Shown piece after piece: positions 1-12,091 of a stretch of 64,000 nucleotides of DNA. The notes below the pieces were generated by a model, which had not been told where the DNA came from, made no database searches, and saw nothing but the letters and a program-made list of their open reading frames with translations. The number at the start of each line of letters is the position of its first letter. Position 1 is the stretch's first letter. Where the stretch lies: NCBI RefSeq assembly GCF_040581485.1, contig NC_090129.1, positions 32,784,764 to 32,848,763 on the forward strand. Reading direction: 5' to 3'. Position numbers and translations under genes: made by a program. This DNA is from Linepithema humile. Lineage: Eukaryota; Arthropoda; Insecta; Hymenoptera; Formicidae.

Positions 1-186
1 TATGAAAAGGATATGAATAAAATTTAATAAAATAGATTAAATTAGCTTACCTAATTTTAATTAGGAACAAAGCCTTATAGATACGTCTTAATAATGCAGA
101 TATTACACTGCTAAATATAAACCAAATAACTCAGTGTTTTCAACTGAACAATGCAGAGAAAAATAGTATGTAGAACTTAATATGAC

Positions 187-411
187 CTAACAGTGAGTCT
201 GCTGGAAGAGAACTGTCTCACGAGCGATGATGTACGTTGGTCCTCTTGTGGTGGGGAGTAGGCCCTCGAGAGTATCGCATAGATTTTTAATCGTCACATT
301 GGCTTCTTGATACGTTGGAATATCGTTTGGCTGGAAGTTGATATGCAGCTCGTTTTCGTTTATAGAAGATAGCCGACGGATAAGATGGGTGTCTGGTAAC
401 CTTTGCTTATT
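187..411 (-). CDS. coding-like terminal fragment, unidentified
   Basis: The minus strand is open from 411 down to a TAG at 187-189. The frame gives about 74 residues of ordinary protein composition, including the stretches INENELHINFQPNDIP and GPTYIIARETVLF. The tract is clearly richer in G+C than the AT-rich DNA around it, which suggests coding. It has no in-frame Met, so it would be a last exon. Possible acceptors lie at 393-394 (TTACCAG) and near 406, but neither has a good pyrimidine tract. I find no upstream exon on the minus strand in the following kilobases. It could be a stranded exon, part of a gene whose other exons are far to the right, or a decayed insertion. I do not recognise the family. 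Confidence 0.4.
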   Translation of the reverse strand, partial: NKQRLPDTHLIRRLSSINENELHINFQPNDIPTYQEANVTIKNLCDTLEGLLPTTRGPTYIIARETVLFQQTHC

Positions 412-1900
412 TTATTCTTATCTCTTCACTTATTTGTTCAATGCATTGTTCAATTATGCAGTATTCTTATAGCTATAGTATAATTAATTTTTTTATAACT
501 AATAATACAGTTAACACTAATCATAACTTCAATCTTGCTCTTTGGATGAATTTTAGATGGACTTGTACAGATCTCTTTTATAATGTTCTGTTTTTTGAAT
601 TTTACCATTGTCGGGACATCACAGTATTATTTCATATGTGAATGTAGATAAAATCAAATGTGATTTTATCAAATGCTGTAAAATTGAAATGCACCGAACT
701 AAACGATAATAATACGCTTGTTGCGATCATTAAATATTTTTTAACCATTTTTATTATTAAAATATTATTAAACAATTTAAATAAACTATTAAATTATTAT
801 ATTTAATATATAATTTTAAATAATTTATGTTGATTAGTTCATATTCACATACACGTTAATATTTTTATAGCATATTTATATTTTTAAAAGAAAAGATTAA
901 TTAACGTAAAAATTTTAAAGTACAGTAAACTTTTAAAAAAGATGAATAAAAACGTTAATAATACTAATTGTCTTATAAGTCCCAAGTAACTAATTAATTA
1001 AGAGTGTGCGGTTTTGTAGACATTAGAAATAAAAATTTAAGTAAAAATAAAATATTAAAACTTTAAAAATTTTAATTAATGCCGTTTTAATGCTAATTAT
1101 ATGTGATTATATACACAATAAACAAATTGTCATAGATAATATTAACCATAAGACATTATGTTAGTTAACGAGTGATTCAGTGTAGCAACGCGCCAAGTTT
1201 TTTTGCATCAAATATTTTATTAATTTTTATTGGCGTCAATTTTTTCATAAATATGAAAATAATCTAAAAATGTTGCGCTGTCAAAAGTACAAATAATTCG
1301 TATTCTTATCAAAATATCTCGACATTTCAAAACAGCTTGTTATTCAACATGATTGCACGCTAAGAATTATTATCTTATCTTACTTAAAGTAGATGCAAAA
1401 ATAACATATAAAAATTTATTTAAAACATGTAATTGTAAGCTAATATTTAATAAGTAAATATTTTTCTAATTGAAATCACTTCTATTTATAGTATAATCCA
1501 ATTACAAATTATTATTTAAACATTTCAAACATTTCTTGAATCAATATCAATGTGAAACACTATTTTAATCACATTGAAATCTAATTTAATATTTTGAATT
1601 AATAAATAGAATAAAAAATTTGTGCCCAAAAATAATTATTTATTTTCAAAGTCTCAATTATTCAATTGAGATCAATTAATTCAGTTCTATTCAATCTTAG
1701 GAATAATTTAAAAAATCAAGTTTCGTTTTGAGACTTCGGTTAATGATTATTACATAGCTAATAAGCATGGAAAAACGCAATCATTATTATGCGTTGTAAT
1801 GTATTGAATAAAAGTTCTTTCCCGTAAATCAATCATTTGATTTACGTCACTATGTATTTTCTTATGTATTTTCACATAGTTATTAATGATTGCTCGTTCA
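412..1900. other. AT-rich intergenic DNA, no gene seen
   Basis: Very AT-rich sequence with short chance open frames only. From about 1170 it resembles 20430-20750 and from about 1490 it also resembles 7330-7500, so it is the left edge of the duplicated unit that carries the amidase gene. No RNA gene or clear transposon end is visible. Confidence 0.6.
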
Positions 1901-2048
1901 CACAGAGCACACGAGAGCACTCCCCACCGAGTACAATATATGCTAAAACCTCATGCGTACATTCTTGTATTTAGTTTGCTTTATCACGCGTCGATGACAT
2001 ATAGTCGAAGTGCGACTTGAAAAACTCATTGTACAAATTGCTCGGTAA

Positions 2049-2280
2049 TCAGTCAGATCATCGGATCGGCGCGCGTTTGCAAATTCGTGTGTTTACGAGT
2101 ATACGATTTTTTAGTTGCATAAAGAAAGAAAAATATCATCATCAAATAGATTCAGAGACACTCGAAAGCAATTTTACAGGCATTTTTCTACTCTTCTCAA
2201 GAGTTTTCTGGGACCGAAAAAATAAGAATTGCTGCTAGTAAGATCTGCTGCTCATCAAAATTGACATCGCTGCTTAAACA
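2049..2280 (+). promoter_or_regulatory. putative promoter and noncoding first exon, FAAH2 copy 1
   Basis: The block 1918-2510 is strongly conserved in front of all three amidase copies. It contains a TCAGTC initiator-like motif at 2049-2054 and ends in a donor (ACA|GTATGT, cut after 2280). The amidase ATG at 4070 is preceded by TTACAG and then AACA, an acceptor cutting before 4066. Joining these gives a 5' noncoding exon of about 230 nt and a 1.8-kb intron. Inferred from conservation and splice signals only; no transcript evidence. Confidence 0.5.
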
Positions 2281-4065
2281 GTATGTAACGACTTTCAAAA
2301 TTATAAAACAATCTTTTATTCTAGAAATTTTACTATTTTATGAAATAATAGCAATTTTTCTTTACTACGTCACAGATAAAAAAAAACTTATTTTGCACAA
2401 AAAATACAAAGAAATTACCAAACGGTTCATCAAAATGCCAAATGTACAAAAGCTAAGACATTATGTAGGCTATCGTATCGTTTCTGTAAATAGATAACAA
2501 AACTTATACTTTTAAATAGATAACATTTATATACGTACAAGTTTTATCATCTAATTGTGTATTACATGCATTACAAAATAAGTATATGACAATTAAGAAG
2601 ACGTTATTAACAACGATTTTTAAATAATAAGTGCAAATATATTTGCAAATGCATAAATTATACTGTTAATATTAAATATTAAAATCTGTATTTTTTATTA
2701 CATTTTTTACACGTATGAGTTCATGCTAAAGATAATTTTTTGATGACCTTCAATTCTTCTATCAAATCAGCTTGAATGAATCTCGTACAAAATTTCACTT
2801 CTGTAATCGGTGATGATAAATGTACGCTACATGCTGTTTCGCAGAAGAATTGAATTATTAAAAAAATGCGTAGCCTTATGTATGTCCAGTTTAAGATATT
2901 TTCGCTGTACATATAAAACTAATATTGACCGTGCATACTTGACCAAAGAGCAATTTTCTCTGATTCGGCTTACACGAACATTTAATCAACTGCAGAAAAT
3001 ATCGTCGCAAAACTATTGGGAGAAAGAACTATTTACTATATTGTCTGAGCTATTGAAAAATAAATGGAAAACATCGCTTATGAGGAATTAAGCGCAAAAT
3101 AAATCTCTACAAAAATAAGTTTAAAAAAAATGAAACATTTCTTGACAGAGATTTTTATTATGTTTAATTACTTCCAAATCAGATTGCTCTATGCGATTAA
3201 ACATTTCTTTAAAAAAAGTTAAATTGTTGCAATATCATATCTCTTAAAATTGTAAACGTTACGTCTATAAATACACGTCTATAAATAACATCAAAAGTGT
3301 TTGTTAATAAAAACTACTATGTATATGATTATTATTACTTTAAATAAACCTACACGACTGCTTGCTAACGTTTTCATGGACGCATTATTATTCAATATGT
3401 AGACCAATCATGCGATGGTCTAGGAACGTGTTTGCTACGTATGTATATTCGGAGCTTCGTTAATGTGCACTGTAACAGAAAAGTCAATACTAAGATTGAA
3501 CCACCTATTATTATATTAGTGTCTATAACAAGTGGCACGATAATAATTATAAAATTTGTTACACAACTTCAGATATTAACTCTATGAAGGACGTTGCAAA
3601 TTATTCGGTTTTACAAAATAAAAAATTTTTGATTTGGCTAAAAATGTTCATATGTATTATATTTCTCCAAATTTTCAAACATTTTAGAAAGATCGGGTTG
3701 CCGAATCTTTTTTGTTAGTTACTGTTAATTTTTTACTCTCCAACTGGTTTTGTTTTTTATCTGATTATATATATAGCGTTTATTATTTGGTAAGAGCATC
3801 TATAATGTGTATACTAATATATCTGCAATATAATATTGATTATAATGTTTCCAAATCTAAAAATCTAAAAACTGGCAAATTTGCGCAAAATTGGTGATTA
3901 TTACATTGACAGTTGCTGCCCAATGCATAATAGATAAAAAACAAAATCAGCTACGCTTATTGGTGAAAATCATTTTCAGCTGTAATAAACTGTAATAAAC
4001 TTATAAATTTTATATTCGACTAATATAACAGGTAATGTGTTAGATAAGTAGCGTGTATCTTACAG
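2281..4065 (+). other. putative first intron of FAAH2 copy 1
   Basis: AT-rich. It holds two tracts also present in other units. The tract 2740-3095 carries a 93-codon open frame (2810-3091) and matches 12140-12470 and 22130-22480. The tract 3330-3590 matches 23030-23303. It also keeps one end (about 3625-3725) of the inverted-repeat element seen whole at 23901-25202. None of these is a recognisable gene. Confidence 0.5.
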
Positions 4066-4069
4066 AACA

Positions 4070-6889
4070 ATGCTGTTAAAAATTCGCGTGCCATTTAGTA
4101 TCATAAACGTCGTATATCGAATACTAAACTGGATTTTCTTGTTCATCTACAAGAAACCGTCACAAAGTATACCACCTGCAACGAATCCCTTACTTACATT
4201 AAGCGCTACTACGCTAGCTAAAAAAATTAGACAAAGAGAGGTGAGTGTACTCATGACACTTTTACGGTGATACTTTAGTTGTCGTACTATACACTTTTAT
4301 CGTATACGCTATAAAATTATTTTATTAAATAAATTTTTTTTATTTACATTTTATTATAATTAATTGCAATTTACTGTATGCTTTTATTAAAATAATGAAA
4401 ATTGTTTATCCATAAAAATTAGATAACAAGCTACGTGATAGTGAACGAATATATACAGCGAATTAAGGAAGTGAATCGTCATTTAAATGCCGTTGTTGAC
4501 AATCGATTCGAGGAGGCCATAATTGAGGCAAAAATCTGCGATGAACAATTAAAAACTGGAAAATTTGATACTAAAACTTTAGAAAAGGAAAAGCCGCTTT
4601 TTGGTGTGCCGCTCACTGTCAAAGAATCTATCGCTGTCAAAGGTATAAATAATTCGTATTCTTATAAAAATATCTCAATAATTCACTATAAAAGCTCGTT
4701 AATGAATACGATTGCACTTTAACAAATCTTATTTTAAAAAGATGCAAAGATAATTACTTGGAATATTTAGTTATTGCTTAATCGCATTACAGGATGCAGT
4801 TATACTGGTAGCTGTATAGATCGCAAAGGAATAAAAGCGACTCGCGACGCCGTGATCATCGAATTAATCCGAAATGCTGGCGGAATCCCAGTATGCGTCA
4901 CAAACACTCCAGAGTTGTGTGCCGGGATAGACACCACGAATTTTTTGTACGGACACACTTATAATGCATATGATAGTAGGTTCACGGCTGGCGGATCATC
5001 TGGCGGAGAGGTAATTCAACTACAATTACACACATATGTATACTAGCGAAATTGTAACGCTTTGGTACTGTAATTATAAGTTTATGTGTTCTACAGTATT
5101 TTTTTTCGATTTAAGTCAAGGTCAGAATGTTTCATACAAGCAAAAGATATGTTGTTACTCATTAACACGACTCTCATTCAAAATATTTTTCTTTCTTGAA
5201 GAAAACACAATGATAAACGCACCTCTGTTCAAAATTTGTCACGTATTTTACACTAAAAATTATTTACATAAAAAATAATGTCATAAGCTAAAGAAAAAGA
5301 AAATTTTAAACAATGTCTTGTTTAAGTGTGCGTTACTCGGAGCAGGTGCTTCCCTAATTGGAATTGGTTCGGATATAGCTGGTTCTGTACGATTCCCAGC
5401 TCTGTTCAACGGTGTTTTTGGGCACAAACCTACGTCTGGTAAACTAATTCTTTTTTAATCTGAGCATTTCAACTATCTTATTGGCTTTAATTTAATAAGT
5501 TTTACTTTTCAAAATTTCATCAATTTTTAAATTTCAACAATATTAAATATTTATCATCTCAAATAGAGGGAGAAATAAATAAAGATAAAAATATATATTA
5601 ATTTATCGTGTCGTCTCTTTTTTGTAGGAATTATTTCAACTGAAGGACACCTACCAACGTGTGAGGATATAGTCTTTTTAAAACTTTTGACCTTTGGTCC
5701 GATGACCAGATACGCGGAGGACCTCGGTCTGTTAATAAAAGTGCTAACGTCAAAATGTGAACATAACTTGCGTTTGAATGTGCCGGTGGACTTGAAGCAA
5801 TTAAAGGTCTACTATTTGCAAGCCTTGGACAATTCGTTAGGCTTGTTGTCGGTATCGTCGGAAATCAAAGAATGTATACTGAAGGCCGCAAATTATTTCA
5901 AAAACCATGGTATTTATACGGAGCAGGTACGGTATTTTTGCCACATATGTTTAGTATATTTATGCAAATAATTTAATATATTACTTATCATTGTAGTTAC
6001 CAATAGATTGGCCTTCAAGTGTCGTTGAAATTACATTTGCTGGACTTTCCAAAATAAAGAACCCTTTTTCCTTGCTAAAAGACATAAATCATTCTAAGGT
6101 ATGGAAATATAATTTCACAAAAAATATGTAAAATAATTCTTATTCAGATTCAGTGCTTTGTTAATCTAAAATTTTATCTCCGGTGCGGAGACAAAAAAGA
6201 AAAGTTTAACCAATATTTGACACGTAAAAATATTATTAAAATAGTATTTTTTAATTACAGTGCAATATGCATATTTTTCTGACATTATAACACATAAATA
6301 TTATTATAAATAATGTTTGACGATTGTCGATGGATAAAAATATTTTATTTCTCTTATATGCAAATGTAAAATTCAGCTCTACACGCTATCGTGCTATCAG
6401 TTATATTGTTCCTGCAGCTCCAAAAGCATATAGTCGCTGAATTCGGGAAAGCTTTACTTGGCAACTCGTCATACACGATATCAATGCTTTTAGCCATCAT
6501 AATGCTACAGAAACATCTTCCATTTTCGAAGTCAGAATTATCTTATTACACAGAGAAAGAAGAAGCGCTTCGGCAAAAACTGCTGGTTAGTGGCCCGAAT
6601 GTTAAACCGCTGCAAAACCGGTTCTTTGGCACCATTATTAACGAAGTTTTTTTATCTCTCCTTCCTGCAGAATTTGTTGGGAGAGGACGGGGTATTTATT
6701 TATCCAACATTCCGAAACTCGGCGGTTCTTCCGTGTCTTGACCTTTGCGAAATACTCGGTATTGCGTATTGCGCTATTTTCAATGTTTTTGGCTTTCCCG
6801 CAACGCAAGTGCCAATGGGACTCAATCGCAATGGATCACCTATTGGTGTTCAGGTAAATTAGTTATATGAGATTTCTTTTCTCTTCTCT

Positions 6890-6935
<46 letters not shown>

Positions 6936-7099
6936 TCCCCCCTCCCCTTCCAAGACTAATCGATTTATTTAGCAATGTATTCAATAAATTGTAGGTGATA
7001 GCAGCGCCTTCTCAAGATCGCCTTTGCTTGGCGATTGCGCAAGAATTGGAAAGTGCTTTCGGCGGCTGGGTACCGCCGTCGGCAACAGCACGCGATTAA
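4070..7099 (+). CDS. FAAH2: fatty-acid amide hydrolase 2-like, copy 1
   Basis: Nine coding exons: 4070-4240, 4423-4642, 4793-5010, 5327-5438, 5628-5926, 5997-6098, 6418-6585, 6671-6853 and 6995-7099. They join in frame to 525 residues. All introns are GT-AG. The amidase-signature fold hydrolyses fatty-acid amides such as N-acylethanolamines; the exact substrate here is not known. The catalytic triad is visible: Lys124 in FGVPLTVKE, Ser199 in GGSSGGE and nucleophile Ser223 in GSDIAGSVR. The 24-residue Ser-Ser spacing is that of mammalian FAAH. Residues 10-27 form a hydrophobic N-terminal segment, likely a membrane anchor. The C-terminus GLNRNGSPIGVQVIAAP...FGGWVPP matches FAAH2. The start is chosen because an acceptor lies four bases upstream and all three copies share it. 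Exons of copies 1 and 3 are closer to each other than to copy 2. Confidence 0.95.
6873..6950 (+). repeat. CT microsatellite in intron 8
   Basis: A pure pyrimidine tract with a (CT)n core at 6895-6930 lies in intron 8 of amidase copy 1. The same intron in copies 2 (16860-16900) and 3 (29275-29310) has shorter, interrupted CT tracts, so the array expanded in copy 1. Confidence 0.9.
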
Positions 7100-7511
7100 C
7101 AAATTGGGATAATTAATTTTATAACTAACAGATATAGTTATTTTATTGCCGCTAAAGACAGTGAACTGTGAAGTCTGCACAAGTATTTGCACAAGTGTGA
7201 AATCTGTATAAGAAATACACATATATTTTCATACTTGTGTTCTCGAACATTCTCATTTTTAAGTTTAAGAAAATTTTCTTCTATATTTCTTATTCGTTCA
7301 ACCTTCTTATTTGATCAAATTTAATATCAATTTTTTTTAAGTATAATTTAGTTCCAAATTAATATTTAAACATTTTAAACATTTTTTGGATGAATATTAA
7401 TGTGAAACACTATTTTAATTTTAACACTGAAATCTAATTTAATATTTTGAATTAATAAATCAAAAAAAGATTTATTGCGCAGAAACAGTTATTTATTTTA
7501 AATGTCTGAAT

Positions 7512-7941
7512 CAGCGCTCGGAATTAGTCGCACATTTCGGGCCGATTCAGGAGACGATGCTTCCTGTTCCCCCACTACCGCCCGGCCGCTGGCGGCCGAG
7601 CCGCCAATAGCTCTGGCGTAGAAGCGTTTTATATTAGAAATAGGCTGGATTGTTTAAGCATCTCTCAGGAAATCATAACATTTTCTTCACTACATAAATA
7701 ATTTTTATTTTCATTAATACGTAATATATACATATTTAATTATTAATGAAAATAAACATTATTTATGTAGCAAAGAAAATATTACTATTTTCTGAGAGGT
7801 GCCTCAACAACCCAGCCTATATAAAACGCTTCTGCGCCAGAGCTATCGGCGGCTCGGCCGCCAGCGGCCGGGAGGTAGTGGAGAAACAGGAGACGTCGTC
7901 TCCTGAATCGGCCCGAAATGTGCAACTAATTCCGAGCGCTG
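7512..7941. mobile_element. hAT-like foldback MITE with 8-bp target duplication
   Basis: The element starts CAGCGCTCGGAATTAG and ends with its inverse CTAATTCCGAGCGCTG. The arms extend inward for most of its 430 bp, making one long hairpin. It is flanked by GTCTGAAT (7504-7511) and GTTTGAAT (7942-7949), an 8-bp duplication with one mismatch. An 8-bp duplication and a CA(G) terminus fit the hAT superfamily. It has no transposase. A close relative lies at 18456-18858. Confidence 0.85.
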
Positions 7942-7985
7942 GTTTGAATCATTCAAATAAACTCAATTAATTTAATTTTATTCGT

Positions 7986-8413
7986 AAAAAACAACAAGTT
8001 AATAGAATAGCAGCCGGATAGAATTGCTCAAAAGTTTATTTTATTAAAGAATTATTACAAACCTTTCGGTCTAAGAGATGTGGCCATCTTCAGTATAAAA
8101 TTGACATAAATAATGTAGTCGTAAGTAGAGAAACGTTGATAAGATAGTTAAGATAGAAAAACTCTCGAACAATGGTTATGATTTTGGTAAAACATCCTCC
8201 GATAATATGGTTTGTACATTTTGTTGCTAGTATTATTAAAAGTGTGTAAAGCCAAGGAGCATCTTAAACGGTCCGTCAGAAATGTGTATCAGAAAAATTA
8301 AAAATAAGATGTGTGTCAATGGCAGTGAACGGGACTCGGGCATCTTTAAAATTTAATCACTGAGACTTTTGAACAATTCTATCCGGCTCCTGCTCTATTA
8401 GCTTGTTGTTTTT
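7986..8413. mobile_element. foldback repeat with ~50-bp arms, Penelope-like motif
   Basis: The left arm 7986-8034 and right arm 8364-8413 are near-perfect inverses of each other (shared core AGCCGGATAGAATTG). The interior, read on the minus strand at about 8062-8095, has CTGAAGATGGCC followed by GACCGAAAGG. That resembles tails of Penelope-like retroelements. The family is uncertain; the inverted-arm structure is plain. Confidence 0.55.
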
Positions 8414-8823
8414 CACGATTATTATTTTAATAAAGAAGAGCAATAACTTAATATTATCTGTATTTTTTATTTTATTCTATCTTAAAAATAACTCTTAGAC
8501 CCAAGTTTCTTTTGGCGAAAGCTTCGATTGGCGATAGATTATTGCATAACTAATAAACATTGAAAAATGCAATCGTTGTCATACGTTGTAACGTATTGAA
8601 TAAAAGCTCTTCATTCCATAAATCAGTCATTTTATTTATGTTGTTATGTATTTTCTTATGTATATATTTTCACATAAATCTTAATGGTTGCTCATTCACA
8701 CAAAGCATACGGGGGCACTCCCCACCCAATACGATACATAAAACCTCAGGAGCAGACATCGTTGCATCCAGTTTGCTTTGCCATGCGTCGACATATGGTC
8801 GAGGTGCTACTTGAAAAACTCAC

Positions 8824-9065
8824 TATATAAATTACCCGGTAATTAGTCAGATTATCGAATCGGCGCGTGTTTGCAAATTTGTGTGTTTACGAGTACGCGA
8901 TTTTTCAGTTGCATAAAGAAAGAAAAATATCATCATCAAATAGATTCAAGGACATTCAAATCTTACGGGCATTTTTCTACTCTCCTCAAGAGTTTTCTGG
9001 CATCGAAGAAGTAAGAGTTGCTAGTAAGATCCGCTGCGCACTAAATTGACATTGCTGCTTAAACG
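8824..9065 (+). promoter_or_regulatory. putative promoter and noncoding first exon, FAAH2 copy 2
   Basis: This is the counterpart of 2049-2280. This copy has a TATATAA box (8824-8830) upstream of TTAGTC (8843-8848). The exon would end at 9065 (ACG|GTATGT), with the acceptor just before AACA-ATG at 14076. The TATA-to-start spacing is somewhat short. The other two copies have TGTACAA at the same place. Inference from conservation and splice signals. Confidence 0.5.
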
Positions 9066-10540
9066 GTATGTATGTGAAAACTATAAAATAATTTTTTATT
9101 TTAAAAATTTTATTATCTTACGGATTAGTAATAGCAATTTTTCTTTACAACTTTATTTTGCTCAAAAATACAAAGAGATCACTAAACGGCTCATAAAAAT
9201 GTCAAGTGTACAAAAGCTAAGTCATAATGTGTGCTATCGTATGGTTTTTGCAAATAGATAACAAAACTTGTATTTTTAAATAGATAACATTTATATACGT
9301 ACAAGTTTTATCATCTGGTTGTGCGTTACATGTATTACAAAATAAGTACATGACAATTAAGAAAAGACGTTATCTGTAATTAGTTTTAAATAATAAGTGC
9401 AAATATATTTACAAATGCGTAAATTATATTATTAATATTAAATATTAAAACTTGCATTTCTTATTAAATTTTTTGCATATATAAGTTCATGCTAGAGATT
9501 TTTTAATTTTAATTTTTTATGGGCGTATAAATTGTTCTGAAGTATGCCATTTATAAAGTGCATTGCCTTTTTATATAACAATGCTGGAAAAAATAAGTTT
9601 GTTGTAAATCATATCGTTGGACAAAACATGTACATATACGGTCAATTTTCGAACATAATAAGACAAACAGTCCAGATAAACTGAATCGAAATTGAACAAT
9701 ATTGATCTTGTGATCGACACAGATGCGTTCGTGATTTAATACAAAAGTACTTTTGTATATAAAAATTTAAATCATAATGCTATATATAAATTTACTCTAT
9801 CTTACATATAATAGAAACTCTCATACCAATATGTCATGTCAATTTTTTCAGACTTCAAAAGATGAATTTTTAAATAGGATACAATGCAAAACATAATATA
9901 TTTTTAAAAAAGAAAAAGTGGACTTTACATTATTTAAAAAAAAATCGTCTCATATATCTTATCCCAATGTCATTATGTAAGAACTGTGCGAGAAAACAAT
10001 ACATTTAAAAAAATTGAGCGTTTGCGCACGTTTAAAAAGACGTACCATAATATAATCTTTTAATCATCTTTGGAATGTCTTTTAACCTTTTCGTTAATAG
10101 TGTAATCATATGACTATTTAAAATTATGTGAGATAAAATATTATAACCATCTATATTCCCATATCGGTGAATATGTATTAGTTTCCTTTTTATTTCTGAA
10201 TACATGACTATATATAAACATGTAAATATATATAAACACGTGTGTGTACAAAATTTACGTATATTATTATACGTATATAAATTTAAAAAGACAAACCTCG
10301 CTATCTACTTTCAGAAATGTTATCTACTTCAGAACAATACGATAGTATAGTTGACATAATGACTTAGCTTTGATATGTATTTACAAATTTCGCAATAAAA
10401 TATTAAAATATTATCATGTTTTATTTTTTACAATTCGATGACAAGAGTTATTTTAAATGCAATTAATTTTAAAAAATAATAATTTTCTTGAAATAACTTC
10501 TATAGATTTACTAATCTGAGAAAAAATGGTATAATTGGTC

Positions 10541-10660
10541 ACATGTAAATATATATAATTAGTTATGAAAAGATCTAAAATAACATATGTAATTTTAAAT
10601 GATTATATAAAATGTTACATGTTATCAGATCTTTTCATAACTAATTATATATGTTTACAT
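10541..10660. repeat. short foldback repeat
   Basis: The left arm 10541-10576 and right arm 10627-10660 are almost exact inverses (TAATTAGTTATGAAAAGATC against its complement) around a 50-bp AT-rich loop. It is probably a tiny MITE. No clear target duplication is seen. Confidence 0.8.
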
Positions 10661-11004
10661 CTAATCATATTATAACATTTTTTCTTGGATAACATACAGT
10701 AAAGATAAAAAAAAAAGATTTTTCTTATGTTTAATCACTTTATAATGTAAACTGCTTATTTACATTGTTATGAAACATTGTTTCTCGACGTTTTTCAAAT
10801 ATTTAGATATAATGTATTTTATCACAAAATTACATAACAGTATTACAAAATGACTTTAATCTATCTAATAGTTCTATTTTCAAACTATATCATAATAATT
10901 ACATATTTCAAACCTGTAAAAATAATCTTCTGTATTTTCCTGCAAATTTTCCAGAAACGAAAAGAATGTTCTATAATTTTCTTGATCGCGATGCTTACAA
11001 TTAA

Positions 11005-12091
11005 GGTGCCTTTTCACGCTGACGCTCGACGCTCATTTTTAGCGTCCAAATATGTCACGTGAACAAAGTTGACGCTGGATGTAAGAAATGCATGAAAAGA
11101 GTTTCTCGTAAAATTTAGCGTCAGTCAGGGTCTGCGTCGGTATTTATCATTATTCGTATATATCAAAACTGCTAAAAGTTTTTGTCACTAATTTTGTTCA
11201 GTTAATTTTTTCACTCGCTTTATTAATAATTATTGTTTTAAATATTAAAAAAAGTGTAATTAAGTAGGAATAAGATAAAAACCTTTGGTTACCAGTTCTA
11301 CTTATTTTATCGAAAATGCTAAAAAAATGTTTATTAATAATTTTTTTATCATATGTAATATTTTTTATTATATGTTTACAAACATAAAATATTTACTTCA
11401 TATCATATTATTTATTTTGATAAGTATACAAAATGTATATCTTTTCAATTAAACAAAGTTTCATATTATTGCAAACTTTGATAAGTAGAGTAGGAAAAAC
11501 GATATTAGAATAGTTGTTCAGTATTAGAAAATTTCTAATGTAATACTTAAGAATAGCATTTTTCAAAGTTAGAAAATTAATTGTATAGAATAAAAATGCA
11601 CAGCATATTTGTATATATTATATTTCAAGCTTTTATTTATAATAAAATAACTTTTTATTGAATTAAATTTACATAACATTGATATTAAATTTACATAATT
11701 AAACATATATAATATAAAGATAATTATAAAAATATATTTTGCAAATAAATACAATACTGCTGATTCTTCCAAACCTCAAAAAGTATCATTTTTAATTCAT
11801 TACTTATTTATTCTTTTTATTTTCTTTATATATATGTAGTATTGGATAATAAATTCAATTATTACTTTTTATTACTTAAATAACATCCATTTTTATTGAC
11901 AAGGTTGAAAGACCACATGAGACATATGCAAATCCAATAGCGAATAGCACGCACAGACAGATCATCGCACAGATCGCACGACTTGACGCTAAAGCTAAAA
12001 AAATCCAGTTTTTTTTTCTTGACGCTAGCGTCAACTCGAAATCACGTGACTATGGGCAACGCTGAAACGAGCGTCCCATGAATTTGCACCT
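11005..12091. mobile_element. TTAA-flanked element with subterminal GACGCT repeats
   Basis: TTAA at 11001-11004 and at 12092-12095 bracket a 1.09-kb segment with inverted ends GGTGCC...GGTGCA. Both ends carry clustered GACGCT/AGCGTC hexamers and a shared CACGTGA motif. The interior is AT-rich with no transposase. The TTAA flanks suggest a piggyBac-like family, or TTA for PIF/Harbinger. This is a non-autonomous element. Confidence 0.65.

Larger units (their letters stand above)
1170..7330 (+). repeat. segmental duplication unit 1 (FAAH2 copy 1)
   Basis: First of three direct copies of a unit made of a 5' block, a noncoding exon, a long first intron and an amidase gene. Its 5' block (from about 1170) matches 20430 onward in unit 3. 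Its 3' flank is cut short soon after the stop codon: at about 7330 the sequence jumps directly to the 5' block of unit 2. Units 2 and 3 instead share a longer 3' flank (17100-18030 and 29500-30210). Confidence 0.8.
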
